In this document: positions 38,427 through 47,130 of the stretch, piece after piece | Position numbering within the stretch: the stretch's first letter is position 1 | Layout of the letters: every line of letters starts with the position of its first letter | Origin: Anaerolineaceae bacterium | GTDB taxonomy: Bacteria > Chloroflexota > Anaerolineae > Anaerolineales > Anaerolineaceae | DNA: 64,000 nucleotides | NCBI GenBank assembly: GCA_030653365.1 | Contig: JAURZL010000012.1 | Coordinates: 62,001 to 126,000 of the forward strand | Reading direction: 5' to 3' | Position numbers and translations under genes: made by a program | The notes under the pieces: generated by a model | The model's input: the letters and a program-made list of their open reading frames with translations, nothing else | Told to the model about the DNA's origin: nothing | The model's database searches: none

Positions 38427-39167
38427 ATGGAATTATTTTTCGAAATTCACAAAGACTTGCCACGTGAAGGGCCGGGAGATTCAGATTCGACCAGACGGGC
38501 TTTTCGCAAGTTGGCAGCGCTCCCTGATGAACCAGCTATTCTGGATGTGGGTTGTGGGCCGGGTGCACAGACGATGGATTTGGCAGCGCTCACGGATGGA
38601 ATCATCTATGCTGTCGATACCCATCAGCCATTCCTTGATCATCTTCAGCAAAAGGTGATTGATCAGGGACAAACGCGCCGGATAAAAGTTCTCAATCAAT
38701 CGATGAAAGATTTGAATTTTTCCCCCGCCAGCTTTGACCTGATCTGGTCTGAAGGTGCGATTTATATTATGGGATTTGAAGCAGGCTTACGCGCCTGGAA
38801 ACATTTACTCAAACCGAATGGTTACATCGCAGTGACCGAGCTTTCCTGGCTTAAACCGGATGCACCGCAAGAGATCCAGGCTTATTGGAACAAAGAGTAT
38901 CCAGCAATGAAAACCCTGGAAGAAAACCTGAATATCATCCATGATTGCGGATTCTACCTGATTGATTATTTTGTCCTGCCCGATACAAGCTGGACAGAAG
39001 AATATTACCAACCGATGCAGAAAAGGGTCACAATCCTGCGTGAACAGTATCAGCGCGATCCGGAAAAATTGGCACAACTGGATGAAGCGCTCGAGGAGTA
39101 TGAGCTTTTCAAACAATACAGCGTTTGGTACGGGTACGTTTTTTACATCATGCAATCCAAGATCTGA
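38427..39167 (+). CDS. Class I SAM-dependent methyltransferase (UbiE/COQ5-type)
   Basis: 246 residues. ILDVGCGPGAQTMDLAAL (about residues 37-54) is SAM motif I, IYAVDTHQPFLDHL motif II and FDLIWSEGAIYIMG motif IV; LLKPNGYIAVTELSWL is motif V. The C-terminal part with repeated Tyr and Glu is variable and presumably binds substrate. CAGGAGTG precedes the ATG at 38427. Substrate unknown. Confidence 0.85.
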   Translation: MELFFEIHKDLPREGPGDSDSTRRAFRKLAALPDEPAILDVGCGPGAQTMDLAALTDGIIYAVDTHQPFLDHLQQKVIDQGQTRRIKVLNQSMKDLNFSPASFDLIWSEGAIYIMGFEAGLRAWKHLLKPNGYIAVTELSWLKPDAPQEIQAYWNKEYPAMKTLEENLNIIHDCGFYLIDYFVLPDTSWTEEYYQPMQKRVTILREQYQRDPEKLAQLDEALEEYELFKQYSVWYGYVFYIMQSKI

Positions 39168-39271
39168 TCTAACCGTCAGTTCTACCCAATTTTTATACAA
39201 TACCCCTCAAACAACCCTGGGGAAGGAGTTTGAGAGGTAAAGTTGAGAGTTTTTATTAGGGGAGAGGGCTT

Positions 39272-39679
39272 TTAGGGCTTTAGTTTTGCTTTGATCCCAT
39301 TCAGGAAGTTCTTGGTCGAAGAAACTGGTGGTGCAACCTCCGGGGTAACTTCCTCAGCGGAAGGACCAACCTGATTGTGATAGATTTCCAGTTCCTGTTT
39401 CAATGCTTCCAGCCTGACTTTGGTGCTCATTAATTCGGAGTCCAGTTCTTTAATCTTCTTTTTCTGGTTGTTGTTTTCCATCGTCCGCTTGACTTTTCCG
39501 GGTACGGAGACAAACTGGCTGATCAATACACCAGACAAAATCGCCAGCAAAACGACGAACGCCAATGATTGATTAATATCCCAAAACAGGAATGTCACGG
39601 TCACCAGAGCAGTGTTCTGAATAGTAAATACAACGGCGATCAAAGCGATGATCAGTGCTAAAACTAAGAATATTTGCAT
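39272..39679 (-). CDS. LapA/DUF1049-domain membrane protein
   Basis: 135 residues. Two adjacent membrane helices (about 3-22 and 38-60) with the segment FTIQNTALVTVTFLFWDINQSLAFVVLL (split) between and in them is the DUF1049 (LapA) signature. A predicted coiled coil follows (about 70-105, KKKIKELDSELMSTKVRLEAL) and an Ala/Pro tail. LapA proteins act in lipid A assembly control in enterobacteria; here the role is unknown. ATG at 39679 has GGAGGG five bases upstream. Confidence 0.85.
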   Translation of the reverse strand: MQIFLVLALIIALIAVVFTIQNTALVTVTFLFWDINQSLAFVVLLAILSGVLISQFVSVPGKVKRTMENNNQKKKIKELDSELMSTKVRLEALKQELEIYHNQVGPSAEEVTPEVAPPVSSTKNFLNGIKAKLKP

Positions 39680-39884
39680 AATGCCCTCCAATTTTCAGTA
39701 AACGATCCATTGAGACTGAATTTGCCTGTTCTGATCCATAGAAGTGGGGTTCAGATCATCGGCAAAGTTAGGTTTGATTTTATAGTTGCAATATTCAGAC
39801 CAATTTTTCTATCTTTTCATACTAACCTGAAAACTGATCTTATTATAACCTTCTATTCGCAATCCAAAAAACAGGGTGGTACAT

Positions 39885-39960
39885 ATCATCTCATTAAACC
39901 TGGGTTGGTGGGTGTTTATGGCAGGCATGTTAGCCAAAAATACCAATACCGAAAAAATTG
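39885..39960 (+). repeat. Hairpin repeat element, copy D
   Basis: ATCATCTCATTAAACCTGGG (39885-39904), then GGTGTTT-a-TGGC ... GCCA-aa-AATACC, where the outer stem needs one G-U pair. The far end AATTGAAAAGAT is a weak inverted match to the head. It lies in the 347-base gap between divergent lapA and the thioesterase gene; nothing else was recognised in that gap. Confidence 0.65.
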
Positions 39961-40026
39961 AAAAGATAGAGTGGTAAGGTAAAATTAGGGAAGAAATTGG
40001 ATCATTCAGAATTCAGGGAGATACCA

Positions 40027-40785
40027 TTGGCACAACAAACGATCTGGCAGGAAAATTTCGAGGTTCGTTCACATGAGACCGATTTTGCGTTGCGATGGAA
40101 GCCGGCAGCTGTCCTTCGCATTATGGAAGAAATCACAGTGCATCATTCCTTTCACCTCGGGGTGGATTATTACAGCTTGAAAGCCATGAACCTTGCCTGG
40201 ATACTGGTGCGTACCAAGATTCGTTTCTATGAGTTCCCATCTGTTGGCACAAAAATCATCGCTCAAACCTGGCCACGCGGATGGCAACAGAAGATCTTCG
40301 GGATGCGTGACTATTCACTTGCCAATGAAAAGGGAAAATCGGTGGCACATGCCACCACAGCCTGGTTGCTGGTGAATACCAAAACCCACCGTTTTGTCAA
40401 ACCCGAGACCCTCAGCGTGGCACTCCCGGACAATGAGGGACGCTTCATTTTGGAGGAGACGCTCGACAAACTCACCCACCCAACCGGTTTCACCAAAGAG
40501 CACGTTTTTCAGGCAAACTATTCCAGCCTGGATCTGATGGGGCATGTCAATAATACCCAGTATGTCGATTGGCTCTGCGATTGCTTCCCAGTCTCGTTCT
40601 GGCGCAAGTACCAGTTCGAATGGCTGCAGATAAACTATAGTAATGAGGTTAAACCTGAAGAGAGCATCAATATCACCATGACCGAACTAGCGGATCGTCC
40701 CGGTGTTTTCTCAGCTGTCGGCACCAACCTGACCAGCAACCTGATAGCCTTCGAAGCCCAGTTTGGCTTCAAACAATCCAGCTGA
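40027..40785 (+). CDS. Acyl-ACP thioesterase (FatA/FatB-type)
   Basis: 252 residues forming a double hotdog fold. WQENFEVRSHETDF opens the first domain, YPFSVG-like segments with WILVRTKIRFYEFPSVGTKI follow, and the second domain has SSLDLMGHVNNTQYVDWLCD (about 168-187), containing the Asn-His-type active site region of PF01643. It releases fatty acids from acyl carrier protein. TTG at 40027 with GGGAG six bases upstream is preferred; a TTG at 39997 would add 10 residues. Confidence 0.85.
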   Translation: MAQQTIWQENFEVRSHETDFALRWKPAAVLRIMEEITVHHSFHLGVDYYSLKAMNLAWILVRTKIRFYEFPSVGTKIIAQTWPRGWQQKIFGMRDYSLANEKGKSVAHATTAWLLVNTKTHRFVKPETLSVALPDNEGRFILEETLDKLTHPTGFTKEHVFQANYSSLDLMGHVNNTQYVDWLCDCFPVSFWRKYQFEWLQINYSNEVKPEESINITMTELADRPGVFSAVGTNLTSNLIAFEAQFGFKQSS

Positions 40786-40803
40786 TCTCAAATCATACAA
40801 AGC

Positions 40804-40838
40804 AAAAACCGCCTGAATTAAAACAGACGGCTTTTATT
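40804..40838. terminator. Bidirectional terminator between convergent genes
   Basis: CCGCCTG (40809-40815) and CAGACGG (40824-40830). Read on the minus strand the stem is complete with one G-U pair and is followed by TTTTTGC, so it serves the peroxiredoxin gene best. On the plus strand one mismatch remains and CTTTTATTGTTTTT follows. Confidence 0.7.
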
Positions 40839-40865
40839 GTTTTTAGAATGTTGGGGTAATTGATA

Positions 40866-41573
40866 TTAGAATGCGTTTTCCACTTTCCAGACTTTCCAGA
40901 CCTTACCGGCTAAATCTGGACCGGGTGTCAGGGTTGGTTTACCAGGGACCCAACCAGCTGGAGTGACTTCACCGGTGGCGACTACATGCTGGAAGGCGAG
41001 AACCTGTCGGATTAACTCGTTGACATTACGTCCAACCTCTGGGGTCATCACTTCCATGGCGCGGATGTTAAAATCCGGGTCGATAAGGAAGCGTCCACGG
41101 ATATCCACACCAGCATCTTCATCATAGACACCGTATACAGTGCCAACTCGTCCACCTGCATCAGAAAGTAGTGGGAAGGGAACGCCGCCCTCCACCATCT
41201 TGGAGAGTTCTTCTTCCTGCCAGATCTTATGAGAGAAACGGCTATCGGTAGAAATTGCAATGAGTTCTACGCCCAGCTTCTGTAATTCTTGATATTTGAC
41301 GGCAACTGCCGACAATTCAGTCGGTCAGACAAAGGTGAAGTCACCAGGATAGAAACAGATGACAATCCATTTTCCTTTGTAATCCGATAAACGAACATTT
41401 TTAAATCCACCCTCAAAAAAAGCGCTCAGCTCAAAATCTGGAGCTGGTTTTCCAACTTTTGCTAACATTTTTGGTGCCTCCTTTTTGACTTGTGGTTGCT
41501 CTGTTGATGCTTCCGCTTTAGGAGTGATGATCCCTGCGGAAGGTTTAACGCAACCATCTTTTGCTTCTGCCAT
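40866..41573 (-). CDS. Selenocysteine-containing peroxiredoxin (AhpC/Prx family)
   Basis: 235 residues if UGA at 41327-41325 is read as selenocysteine (residue 83). The frame is continuous on both sides: GDFTFV-UGA-PTELSAV, exactly where the family has the peroxidatic Cys in FTFVCPTE. The thioredoxin-fold core starts near KVGKPAPDF (about 50), with [20 protein letters not shown] and [14 protein letters not shown] later. The C-terminal segment reads GEVTPAGW where 2-Cys enzymes have the resolving Cys (VCPA), so a 1-Sec mechanism with an outside thiol is expected. A SECIS-like hairpin lies 9 bases after the UGA. The N-terminal 45 residues are an extra Lys/Ala-rich extension with one Cys. AAAGGAGG precedes the ATG. 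Reduces peroxides. Confidence 0.9.
41294..41316 (-). promoter_or_regulatory. Bacterial SECIS-like hairpin in the peroxiredoxin mRNA
   Basis: Downstream of the UGA the RNA reads UUG-U-CGGC-AGUU-GCCG-U-CAA: a 4-bp upper stem, a U-U mismatch and a 3-bp lower stem. The four-base loop has G at its second position and lies 17 bases from the UGA, matching the usual rules for bacterial SECIS elements (loop 16-37 bases away, G among its first two bases). Confidence 0.7.
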
Positions 41574-41749
41574 AAAACCTCCTTTTTTCCCCAACATGAA
41601 TTAAACGCTACAATCAGTATACTTTATTTCTACCAAAAAATAATAAAATGTGACAAATAAAATTGTCACTGAGGACAAATATCAGAAAGTTGTTAAGAAA
41701 GCTTATAATATTTCTTAAGCAAAGTTTCTTATTCCAAATGAGGTTGACA

Positions 41750-42268
41750 ATGATTCACTTAACACAATTTCACAGTCCCTTGGGCACATTGCTGGCAATG
41801 GCTCAACCTGAAGGGATCGTTCGACTGGACTTTCTTGATGAGAAACTTGACGAAGATGGCCTTCGAACAAAAGCATTGAAATGCGCATCACAAGATGAAA
41901 TCTCCCTGCAACGGATTCCACTCCTGGACGATCTTGGCAGACAGCTGGCAGCCTTTTTCTCTGGCAAACGCAGACATTTCGATGTGCCTCTCTGCTTACA
42001 CGGAACGACCTTCCAACGTCAGGTCTGGGATGCTTTACTCACCATTCCATATGGATCAACAATCTCCTATGGTCAGCTGGCTGTCAAGGTAGGCAGAACC
42101 AGTGCGGGACAGAGCCGCGCCGTCGCGAACGCCAATGCCCGCAACCCGATCGCCATCATCGTGCCCTGCCACCGCGTCATCGGTTCCGACGACAGCCTGA
42201 CAGGCTATGCTGGTGGCATCTGGCGCAAACAGGCGCTCCTCGTCCTCGAAGGCGCGCGATTATTATAA
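41750..42268 (+). CDS. ogt: Methylated-DNA-protein-cysteine methyltransferase
   Basis: 172 residues. IAIIVPCHRVIGSDDSLTGYAGG contains the PCHR active site (Cys about 139), which accepts the alkyl group from O6-alkylguanine. TTFQRQVWDALLTIPYGSTISYGQLA is the conserved DNA-binding part, and an Asn/Arg-rich AVANANARNP precedes the active site. The ATG at 41750 with GAGG upstream is chosen over in-frame starts at 41663 and 41738. Codon use becomes markedly GC-rich in the last 270 bases, continuing into the next gene. Confidence 0.93.
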   Translation: MIHLTQFHSPLGTLLAMAQPEGIVRLDFLDEKLDEDGLRTKALKCASQDEISLQRIPLLDDLGRQLAAFFSGKRRHFDVPLCLHGTTFQRQVWDALLTIPYGSTISYGQLAVKVGRTSAGQSRAVANANARNPIAIIVPCHRVIGSDDSLTGYAGGIWRKQALLVLEGARLL

Positions 42269-42409
42269 AACCTGTGTTGGATTCAATCATCAAATAAAAC
42301 CCATCCATGCCCCTTGGTGTTGCCGCGTTGTTTTGTTTCTTTCAGCTATTGGCTAATCAGCATATAATATTTCTAACACATCCCTAATCTACCGCAAATC
42401 TACGAACCA

Positions 42410-43744
42410 TTGAACCAATCACCCCTCCCCATCAAACGCCCCACCGGCATGCTCGGTCTGACCATTGTCCTTGTAGGACAGGCAGTCTCGATTCTCGCCT
42501 CCAGTATGACCGGCTTCGCCCTTTCCATCTGGGTCTTCCAGAAAACCAGCAGTGCCACCTCCCTTGGCATCATGACCACCGCCTTCACCTTGCCATACCT
42601 GCTCATTATTCCCCTCGCCGGCGTCCTGGTTGACCGCTACAATCGCAAACTTATGATGGCGGTCAGTGACCTGGCAGCCGGGCTGGGCACCCTTGCCATC
42701 CTCGTCCTGCACCTCACCGGTAACCTCGAGGTCTGGCATTTCTATGTCGTCAACGTCATCATCGGGCTCGGAAACGCCTTCCAATGGCCTGCCTACTCTG
42801 CTGCCATTACGACCATGGTCACTAAAGATCAATACGGGCGCGCCAACGGTATGATGTCCCTCGTCCAGGCTGGTCCCGGCGTCATCGCACCCCTCCTCGC
42901 TGGAGCCCTCCTGCCGTTCATCGAACTACAGGGCATTCTCATCATCGACGTGATCACCTTCCTCTTCGCAATAGGCGTTCTCATGCTCGTCCACGTCCCA
43001 CCCCCCATCCAAACTGCCGACGGAAAGGCAGGCAAAGGCAACTTCTGGCACGAAGCCACCTTCGGCTTCAAATACATCTTCCAGCGCAAACCCATGCTCG
43101 CCTACGTCATCCTAATATTTATAGCAAACCTCTTCCTCGGCTTCCCCAACAGCGTCCACGTTCCGATGGTGCTCCTACGCACTGGCAACGACAGCCTCAT
43201 CCTTGGATCTGTCCAAACCGCCGGTGCCATCTCCTGGACAATCGGTTCTCTCGTCATGAGTGCCTGGGGCGGACCCAAACGGCGTATCTACGGCACCCTC
43301 TTCGGCTGGATGTTTTACTGCCTCTTTGGCAATGTCCTCTTTGCTCTGGGACAGGGACTCGCCTCCTGGGTACCTCTTATCCTGCTTGCCGGGCTTGGCT
43401 CTAATGTGGGCATCGCCACCAGCCAGGCAATTCTCCAGGCAAAAGTCGCGCCAGATGTGCAAGGCCGCGTCTTCTCCGCCCGCCGCCTGCTCACTTGGTT
43501 TCCCGATACTTTCACCCCCATTCTCGGCGGACTGCTCGCCGATCACATCATGGAACCGGCCATGCGCTCCCAGACCTGGCTTGCCAACACCTTCGGCTGG
43601 CTGGTCGGGACCAAACCCGGTTCCGGGATGGCGTTAATCATGCTCATCGCTGGTATCCTCATGCTCCTCACCATGTTCGTAGGCTACCTGATCCCCAGCA
43701 TCCGCAACATGGAGGACTTGTTACCGGATCACGAACAAGGATAA
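42410..43744 (+). CDS. MFS efflux transporter (MFS_3/EntS-like)
   Basis: 444 residues, 12 membrane segments. GVLVDRYNRKLMMAVSDLAAG is the A-motif loop with the VDR.NRR form typical of the MFS_3 group (macrolide and enterobactin exporters); NAFQWPAYSAAITTMVTKDQ and the later QAKVAPDVQGRVFSARRLL are further conserved parts. Start is TTG at 42410 without a clear ribosome site; ATG at 42449 is an alternative. Third codon positions are strongly C-rich, unlike most neighbours. No regulator is adjacent. Confidence 0.85.
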   Translation: MNQSPLPIKRPTGMLGLTIVLVGQAVSILASSMTGFALSIWVFQKTSSATSLGIMTTAFTLPYLLIIPLAGVLVDRYNRKLMMAVSDLAAGLGTLAILVLHLTGNLEVWHFYVVNVIIGLGNAFQWPAYSAAITTMVTKDQYGRANGMMSLVQAGPGVIAPLLAGALLPFIELQGILIIDVITFLFAIGVLMLVHVPPPIQTADGKAGKGNFWHEATFGFKYIFQRKPMLAYVILIFIANLFLGFPNSVHVPMVLLRTGNDSLILGSVQTAGAISWTIGSLVMSAWGGPKRRIYGTLFGWMFYCLFGNVLFALGQGLASWVPLILLAGLGSNVGIATSQAILQAKVAPDVQGRVFSARRLLTWFPDTFTPILGGLLADHIMEPAMRSQTWLANTFGWLVGTKPGSGMALIMLIAGILMLLTMFVGYLIPSIRNMEDLLPDHEQG

Positions 43745-43914
43745 ATGATAGGCAAAAGGTGGAAGAAAAAAGGGAAAGGTGAGCTTTTGCGAATTAGCAC
43801 ACCTTTCCTTAAGTCTATTTTTCTTTCATAGGCACTTCTCCATACAGATTTTCGCCAACAACCACGAAGTGCCCAGAAGGTGTATCAGCTTTAAGCTTTG
43901 CGCTTTTAGCTAAC

Positions 43915-44823
43915 CTAATATTTATATTCCTTCTCCATTTTGTCTTCGTCCTTCAGAGGAACCACATACCAGACATCATTCACCCCTTGCCCATTGGTAT
44001 CACCAGGATTGGCATCACCACCCCAATAGTAGAGTGGAATTTTTTTGTAAGTCACGATCAAAGAACCATCCGGTAATCGGGCATTCCCCAGCAAGCTGGC
44101 ATCTAGCCCTTCCCCAACCGTCACATTGCCATCATCAATCAGGGGGGGCCATGATTCCAGGCATGCACCCGCACAATTGGATTTGTTAGAACCGTCCTGT
44201 GTGAACAGGTAGAGTGTCATGCCGTTACCATCCACCAGAATTTGCCCAAATTCAGGATGGTCTGCAACCTCGATCATCACCTCACTGGAAGCAGCTTCAG
44301 GCATCGTTACCCCAATCGGTTCGCCTTCCGGGGAGACTACATACCAGACTTTATTGACGTCCTGCCCGGTAGCATCCCCCGCTTTGGTATCGCCAACCCA
44401 ATAATAGAGTGGCATTTTGTTATAGGTGACAATCATCGATCCATCCGGTAATGCAGCACTACCCAGTAAGCTGGCATCAACTCCTTCTCCAACAGTCACA
44501 TTGCCATCATCAACCAATGGCGGCCAGGCAGCCAGACAGTCTCCCGCACAGTTGGACTTATCTGGTTCGTCAATTGTGAACATATACAGGGTCATGCCGT
44601 TACCATCCACCAGGATTTGCCCAAGATTTGGATGGGTTGCCACTTCAATGCTGACACCCATCTCCTCAGCCTCTTCCATTGGGATAACGTCAACTGGAGC
44701 TGCATCCGGTAAGTCACCAGTTACCGGAACTACCACCGGTTGACAGGCAGCCAGTGTCAGTGCTGTGAGCACCAATAAGCCAATTAATTGTACAGGTATT
44801 TTAGAAAGGTTTCTTTTCATCAT
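43915..44823 (-). CDS. Lipoprotein with two COG4315/Lipoprotein_15 repeats
   Basis: 302 residues. The signal peptide ends in LTLAAC with lipidated Cys27. Two repeats of about 110 residues (about 60-168 and 182-290) share ILVDGNGMTLY-F, KSNCAGxCLxxWPPL, GNVTVGEG-DASLLG, LPDGS-IVTY and PLYYW-GD, the pattern of PF03640. Each repeat has a Cys pair (CAGDC, CAGAC). The DNA of the repeats is also similar, so this is an internal duplication. GGAG precedes the ATG by six bases. It lies downstream of an ECF sigma/RskA pair but behind a terminator, so it should have its own promoter; function is unknown. Confidence 0.85.
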   Translation of the reverse strand: MMKRNLSKIPVQLIGLLVLTALTLAACQPVVVPVTGDLPDAAPVDVIPMEEAEEMGVSIEVATHPNLGQILVDGNGMTLYMFTIDEPDKSNCAGDCLAAWPPLVDDGNVTVGEGVDASLLGSAALPDGSMIVTYNKMPLYYWVGDTKAGDATGQDVNKVWYVVSPEGEPIGVTMPEAASSEVMIEVADHPEFGQILVDGNGMTLYLFTQDGSNKSNCAGACLESWPPLIDDGNVTVGEGLDASLLGNARLPDGSLIVTYKKIPLYYWGGDANPGDTNGQGVNDVWYVVPLKDEDKMEKEYKY

Positions 44824-44962
44824 TTATTTCTCCTTTTCAGTCAATCTTCGGGCAATTGCCTTCTGATCTTTAGTTAACAATACGGACAATCAGGCTAATT
44901 GGATCATATTTATCTTATTAATCTTTTGAGATTCCAATTTTGTAAGTGAGTGGTTTATGGAT

Positions 44963-44986
44963 AAAAAAAGAGCCTTCAAAAGGCTC
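44963..44986 (-). terminator. Terminator after the anti-sigma gene
   Basis: Minus strand GAGCCTT (44986-44980) and AAGGCTC (44976-44970) with a three-base loop, followed by TTTTTTT. It ends the sigma/anti-sigma transcript. Confidence 0.85.
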
Positions 44987-45023
44987 ATACTGATGCTGAG
45001 AAAATCCCTCTCAAAATAACAGA

Positions 45024-45770
45024 CTACAACTCACCACCCAATACTTTTTCCCCGGTGGGCTGTGGGCTGCCACCTTGCGGTTCGATGGTGATTCCAAACG
45101 ACTGAAATGAATCCAGCGGTTGATCTGCGGAAACTAAAAGGTTGCCATAACCGGTCTCGTTGACAGAGAATACTCCGCCACTGGTACGAATCCCATCCCT
45201 GATTAACCAGATCTGGTATTGTTGATCTGCTTCCAGAAGCGGTGCATGCGTCACAGCCAATGATCCGTAATTCTGGTTTTTGAATACCATCACATATCCA
45301 CTTGTTTCAGGGGCGATGTCGCTGCCCTCCAGCCGGATGACCTGCATATATCCTGATGGTAACTGGGCCTGCAATTCATTCACCTGCTGACGAAGAAGGT
45401 AATAGTTGACACCGAAAAAGAGAATGACCACGAGAGTGAGCAAACCAAAAACCACACCGGCAGGGTGTCTGAAAAAGTTGTGAAGTAAATCCCAAAAAGC
45501 CATTTGTGGGGTTGTTGTATTATCCGTCCTGAATTGGCTATTTAAAGCTGCCTGGTTTACCTTTTGGAGTACTTTTGTTTTTAATCCGGGGGCTGGTATT
45601 TTCTGGGACGCAGCCAATGCCAGCTGACCGACAGTCTCGGCATACGCAGCTTGTTTCTGTTGGCAAGTTGTGCATATGCTTAAATGCTCGGATACCGTCA
45701 ACATTTCTGCATCGTCGAGGATCCCCAGGGAATAGCATGGCAACAAATCAAAAACATGCTCTTCAGCCAT
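45024..45770 (-). CDS. RskA-type anti-sigma factor
   Basis: 248 residues. The N-terminal zinc-binding anti-sigma domain has HLSICTTC (His29, Cys33, Cys36), a single membrane helix lies at about 122-145 (VVFGLLTLVVILFFGVNYYLL), and the outer domain has VMVFKNQNYGSLAVTHAPLLEADQQYQIW (split) and GITIEPQGGSPQPTGEKVLG, the RskA C-terminal signature. It should hold the neighbouring ECF sigma factor at the membrane until the outer part is cut. Start at 45770 is preferred because the protein then begins like RskA proteins; the frame is open to an ATG at 45794. The gene follows the sigma gene by 95 bases. Confidence 0.88.
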   Translation of the reverse strand: MAEEHVFDLLPCYSLGILDDAEMLTVSEHLSICTTCQQKQAAYAETVGQLALAASQKIPAPGLKTKVLQKVNQAALNSQFRTDNTTTPQMAFWDLLHNFFRHPAGVVFGLLTLVVILFFGVNYYLLRQQVNELQAQLPSGYMQVIRLEGSDIAPETSGYVMVFKNQNYGSLAVTHAPLLEADQQYQIWLIRDGIRTSGGVFSVNETGYGNLLVSADQPLDSFQSFGITIEPQGGSPQPTGEKVLGGEL

Positions 45771-45865
45771 TAATTCAGTTTCTCCATTCATCATTATTCA
45801 AACAAATATGCACAAACTTTGCTATTAGAATATACGGATTAAATTGATGGTTGGATGTTTTCATA

Positions 45866-46510
45866 TTAAGAAGGTTCAATCATTCCCATTTCCAGAAAAG
45901 TATCATGCAATTTCTGCATTGCGAGGCGAATACGCGACTTAACTGTCCCTAATGGTTCTCCCAAAGTATTCGCGATCTGGCTGTGCGACAGACCTTTAAA
46001 ATATGCCAGACTTAATACCAGTCGCTGATCCACAGGCAAGTCGGTGACCATCTGACGTATGACTTGCTGCTCTATCGACCTTTCAATCTGGTTTTCCAGT
46101 CCTTCCACTGCGGGAATCCCGATATTTGTTTCCTTTCCCTCTTCTTCCAGCCAATCCACCCTATTCCGTTCTGGACGGACACTGCGGCGACGCAGTTCAT
46201 CGATGGCTCGATGACGGGCAATGCTCACCAACCAGGTACTGACTTTGGATAATTGAGAACGATAGCTCTGCGCACCTTCGCACGCTCGCACAAAGACGTC
46301 CTGGGTGATCTCCTCAGCGGTTTCCCTATCACCTACCAGATGAAAGGCAACACTGAATACCAGGCGTCCATAGCGATTATAAAGTGTGCTAATTGCTTCA
46401 TTAAGGGTTGATTCGGAAGTTGATTTTCCGAAGGATAATGCGATCATCTCCATTACAGCCGCATCTTCAAGGGAAGAAAAATCCAAAAGATTCCTTTCTA
46501 CATCCACCAT
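45866..46510 (-). CDS. ECF-type RNA polymerase sigma factor (SigK-like)
   Basis: 214 residues. Region 2: LYNRYGRLVFSVAFHLVGDRETAEEITQDVFVRAC (split) and STWLVSIARHRAIDELRRR. Region 4: LPVDQRLVLSLAYFKGLSHSQIANTLGEPLGTVKSRIRLAMQKL (split), the helix-turn-helix that reads the -35 element. It is paired with an RskA-like anti-sigma, as in SigK systems. TATAAT (46531-46526) lies 16 bases before the ATG and no ribosome site is seen, so a very short leader is likely. Confidence 0.93.
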   Translation of the reverse strand: MVDVERNLLDFSSLEDAAVMEMIALSFGKSTSESTLNEAISTLYNRYGRLVFSVAFHLVGDRETAEEITQDVFVRACEGAQSYRSQLSKVSTWLVSIARHRAIDELRRRSVRPERNRVDWLEEEGKETNIGIPAVEGLENQIERSIEQQVIRQMVTDLPVDQRLVLSLAYFKGLSHSQIANTLGEPLGTVKSRIRLAMQKLHDTFLEMGMIEPS

Positions 46511-46651
46511 TGAAATTATTTTGCCATTATAGCACTCTGAAAATGAAATAAAACCTTCTGAATAAGATTCTTAGGACCTATTGTTTACTGATAAGAGAAA
46601 CCAAATAGCCATCTGACTGTGAAATTTCATAAGGTGCTAAGGTTTTTGGGA

Positions 46652-46688
46652 CAAAAAAAACAGGGGAAGTTCCCGGAACTGCCCCTGT
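46652..46688 (-). terminator. Strong Rho-independent terminator
   Basis: Minus strand ACAGGGG-C-AGTTC-cgg-GAACT-T-CCCCTGT followed by eight T. Twelve base pairs with one internal mismatch. It ends the transcript of the small gene at 46719-47066. Confidence 0.9.
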
Positions 46689-46718
46689 CAACTTAATGGT
46701 TTATTGCTTTAATAACCC

Positions 46719-47066
46719 CTAAAAACGTTTTGATCCTGATTTCTTTTGTGCTTTGGATACGCTAAACCGATTCTCCTCCACCGGGTCCAAAACAAATCGT
46801 GGTGGATTCCCTTGTGGCCAGGGTGCTAATCCTCTTTCTCTTAGCCACTTGCCAATTATCGGGCTGATCACCTCACGGCAGTCTTCACTCCAAAAACTTT
46901 CTTTGTTGAGCGTGACTTCAGAGGGTTGTGGTTCGCCTTCTAATTCGAGCAGAATGACATCCCATTCAGGTTTGAAATGCTCGTCTCGATCCGTAACTGA
47001 AACCCGAAAACCATAGCCAGACCCATTGCGGCTATGAGCACCATTATTATAAGCAGTAACAATCAT
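46719..47066 (-). CDS. Small hypothetical cytoplasmic protein
   Basis: 115 residues. No signal or membrane segment. The sequence has beta-like features (SGYGFRVSVTDRDEHFKPEWDVILLEL, split) and a Trp/Pro-containing RERGLAPWPQGNPPRFVLDP; the C-terminus is basic. The ATG at 47066 has GGAGG six bases upstream and a strong terminator follows, so it is a real gene. I do not recognise the family. Upstream is a 328-base gap holding repeat copy E. Confidence 0.7.
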   Translation of the reverse strand: MIVTAYNNGAHSRNGSGYGFRVSVTDRDEHFKPEWDVILLELEGEPQPSEVTLNKESFWSEDCREVISPIIGKWLRERGLAPWPQGNPPRFVLDPVEENRFSVSKAQKKSGSKRF

Positions 47067-47130
47067 AATTTCCTCCAATTCACCAGAATAACGTACCCCT
47101 TCTCCCCTATAGTTATAACAAAAAACTGTA

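Noticed and set aside
42419..43637. Several long open frames opposite to or out of frame with the GC-rich MFS gene
   Set aside because: They are shadows caused by C-rich third positions. Only the plus-strand frame encodes membrane helices and MFS motifs.
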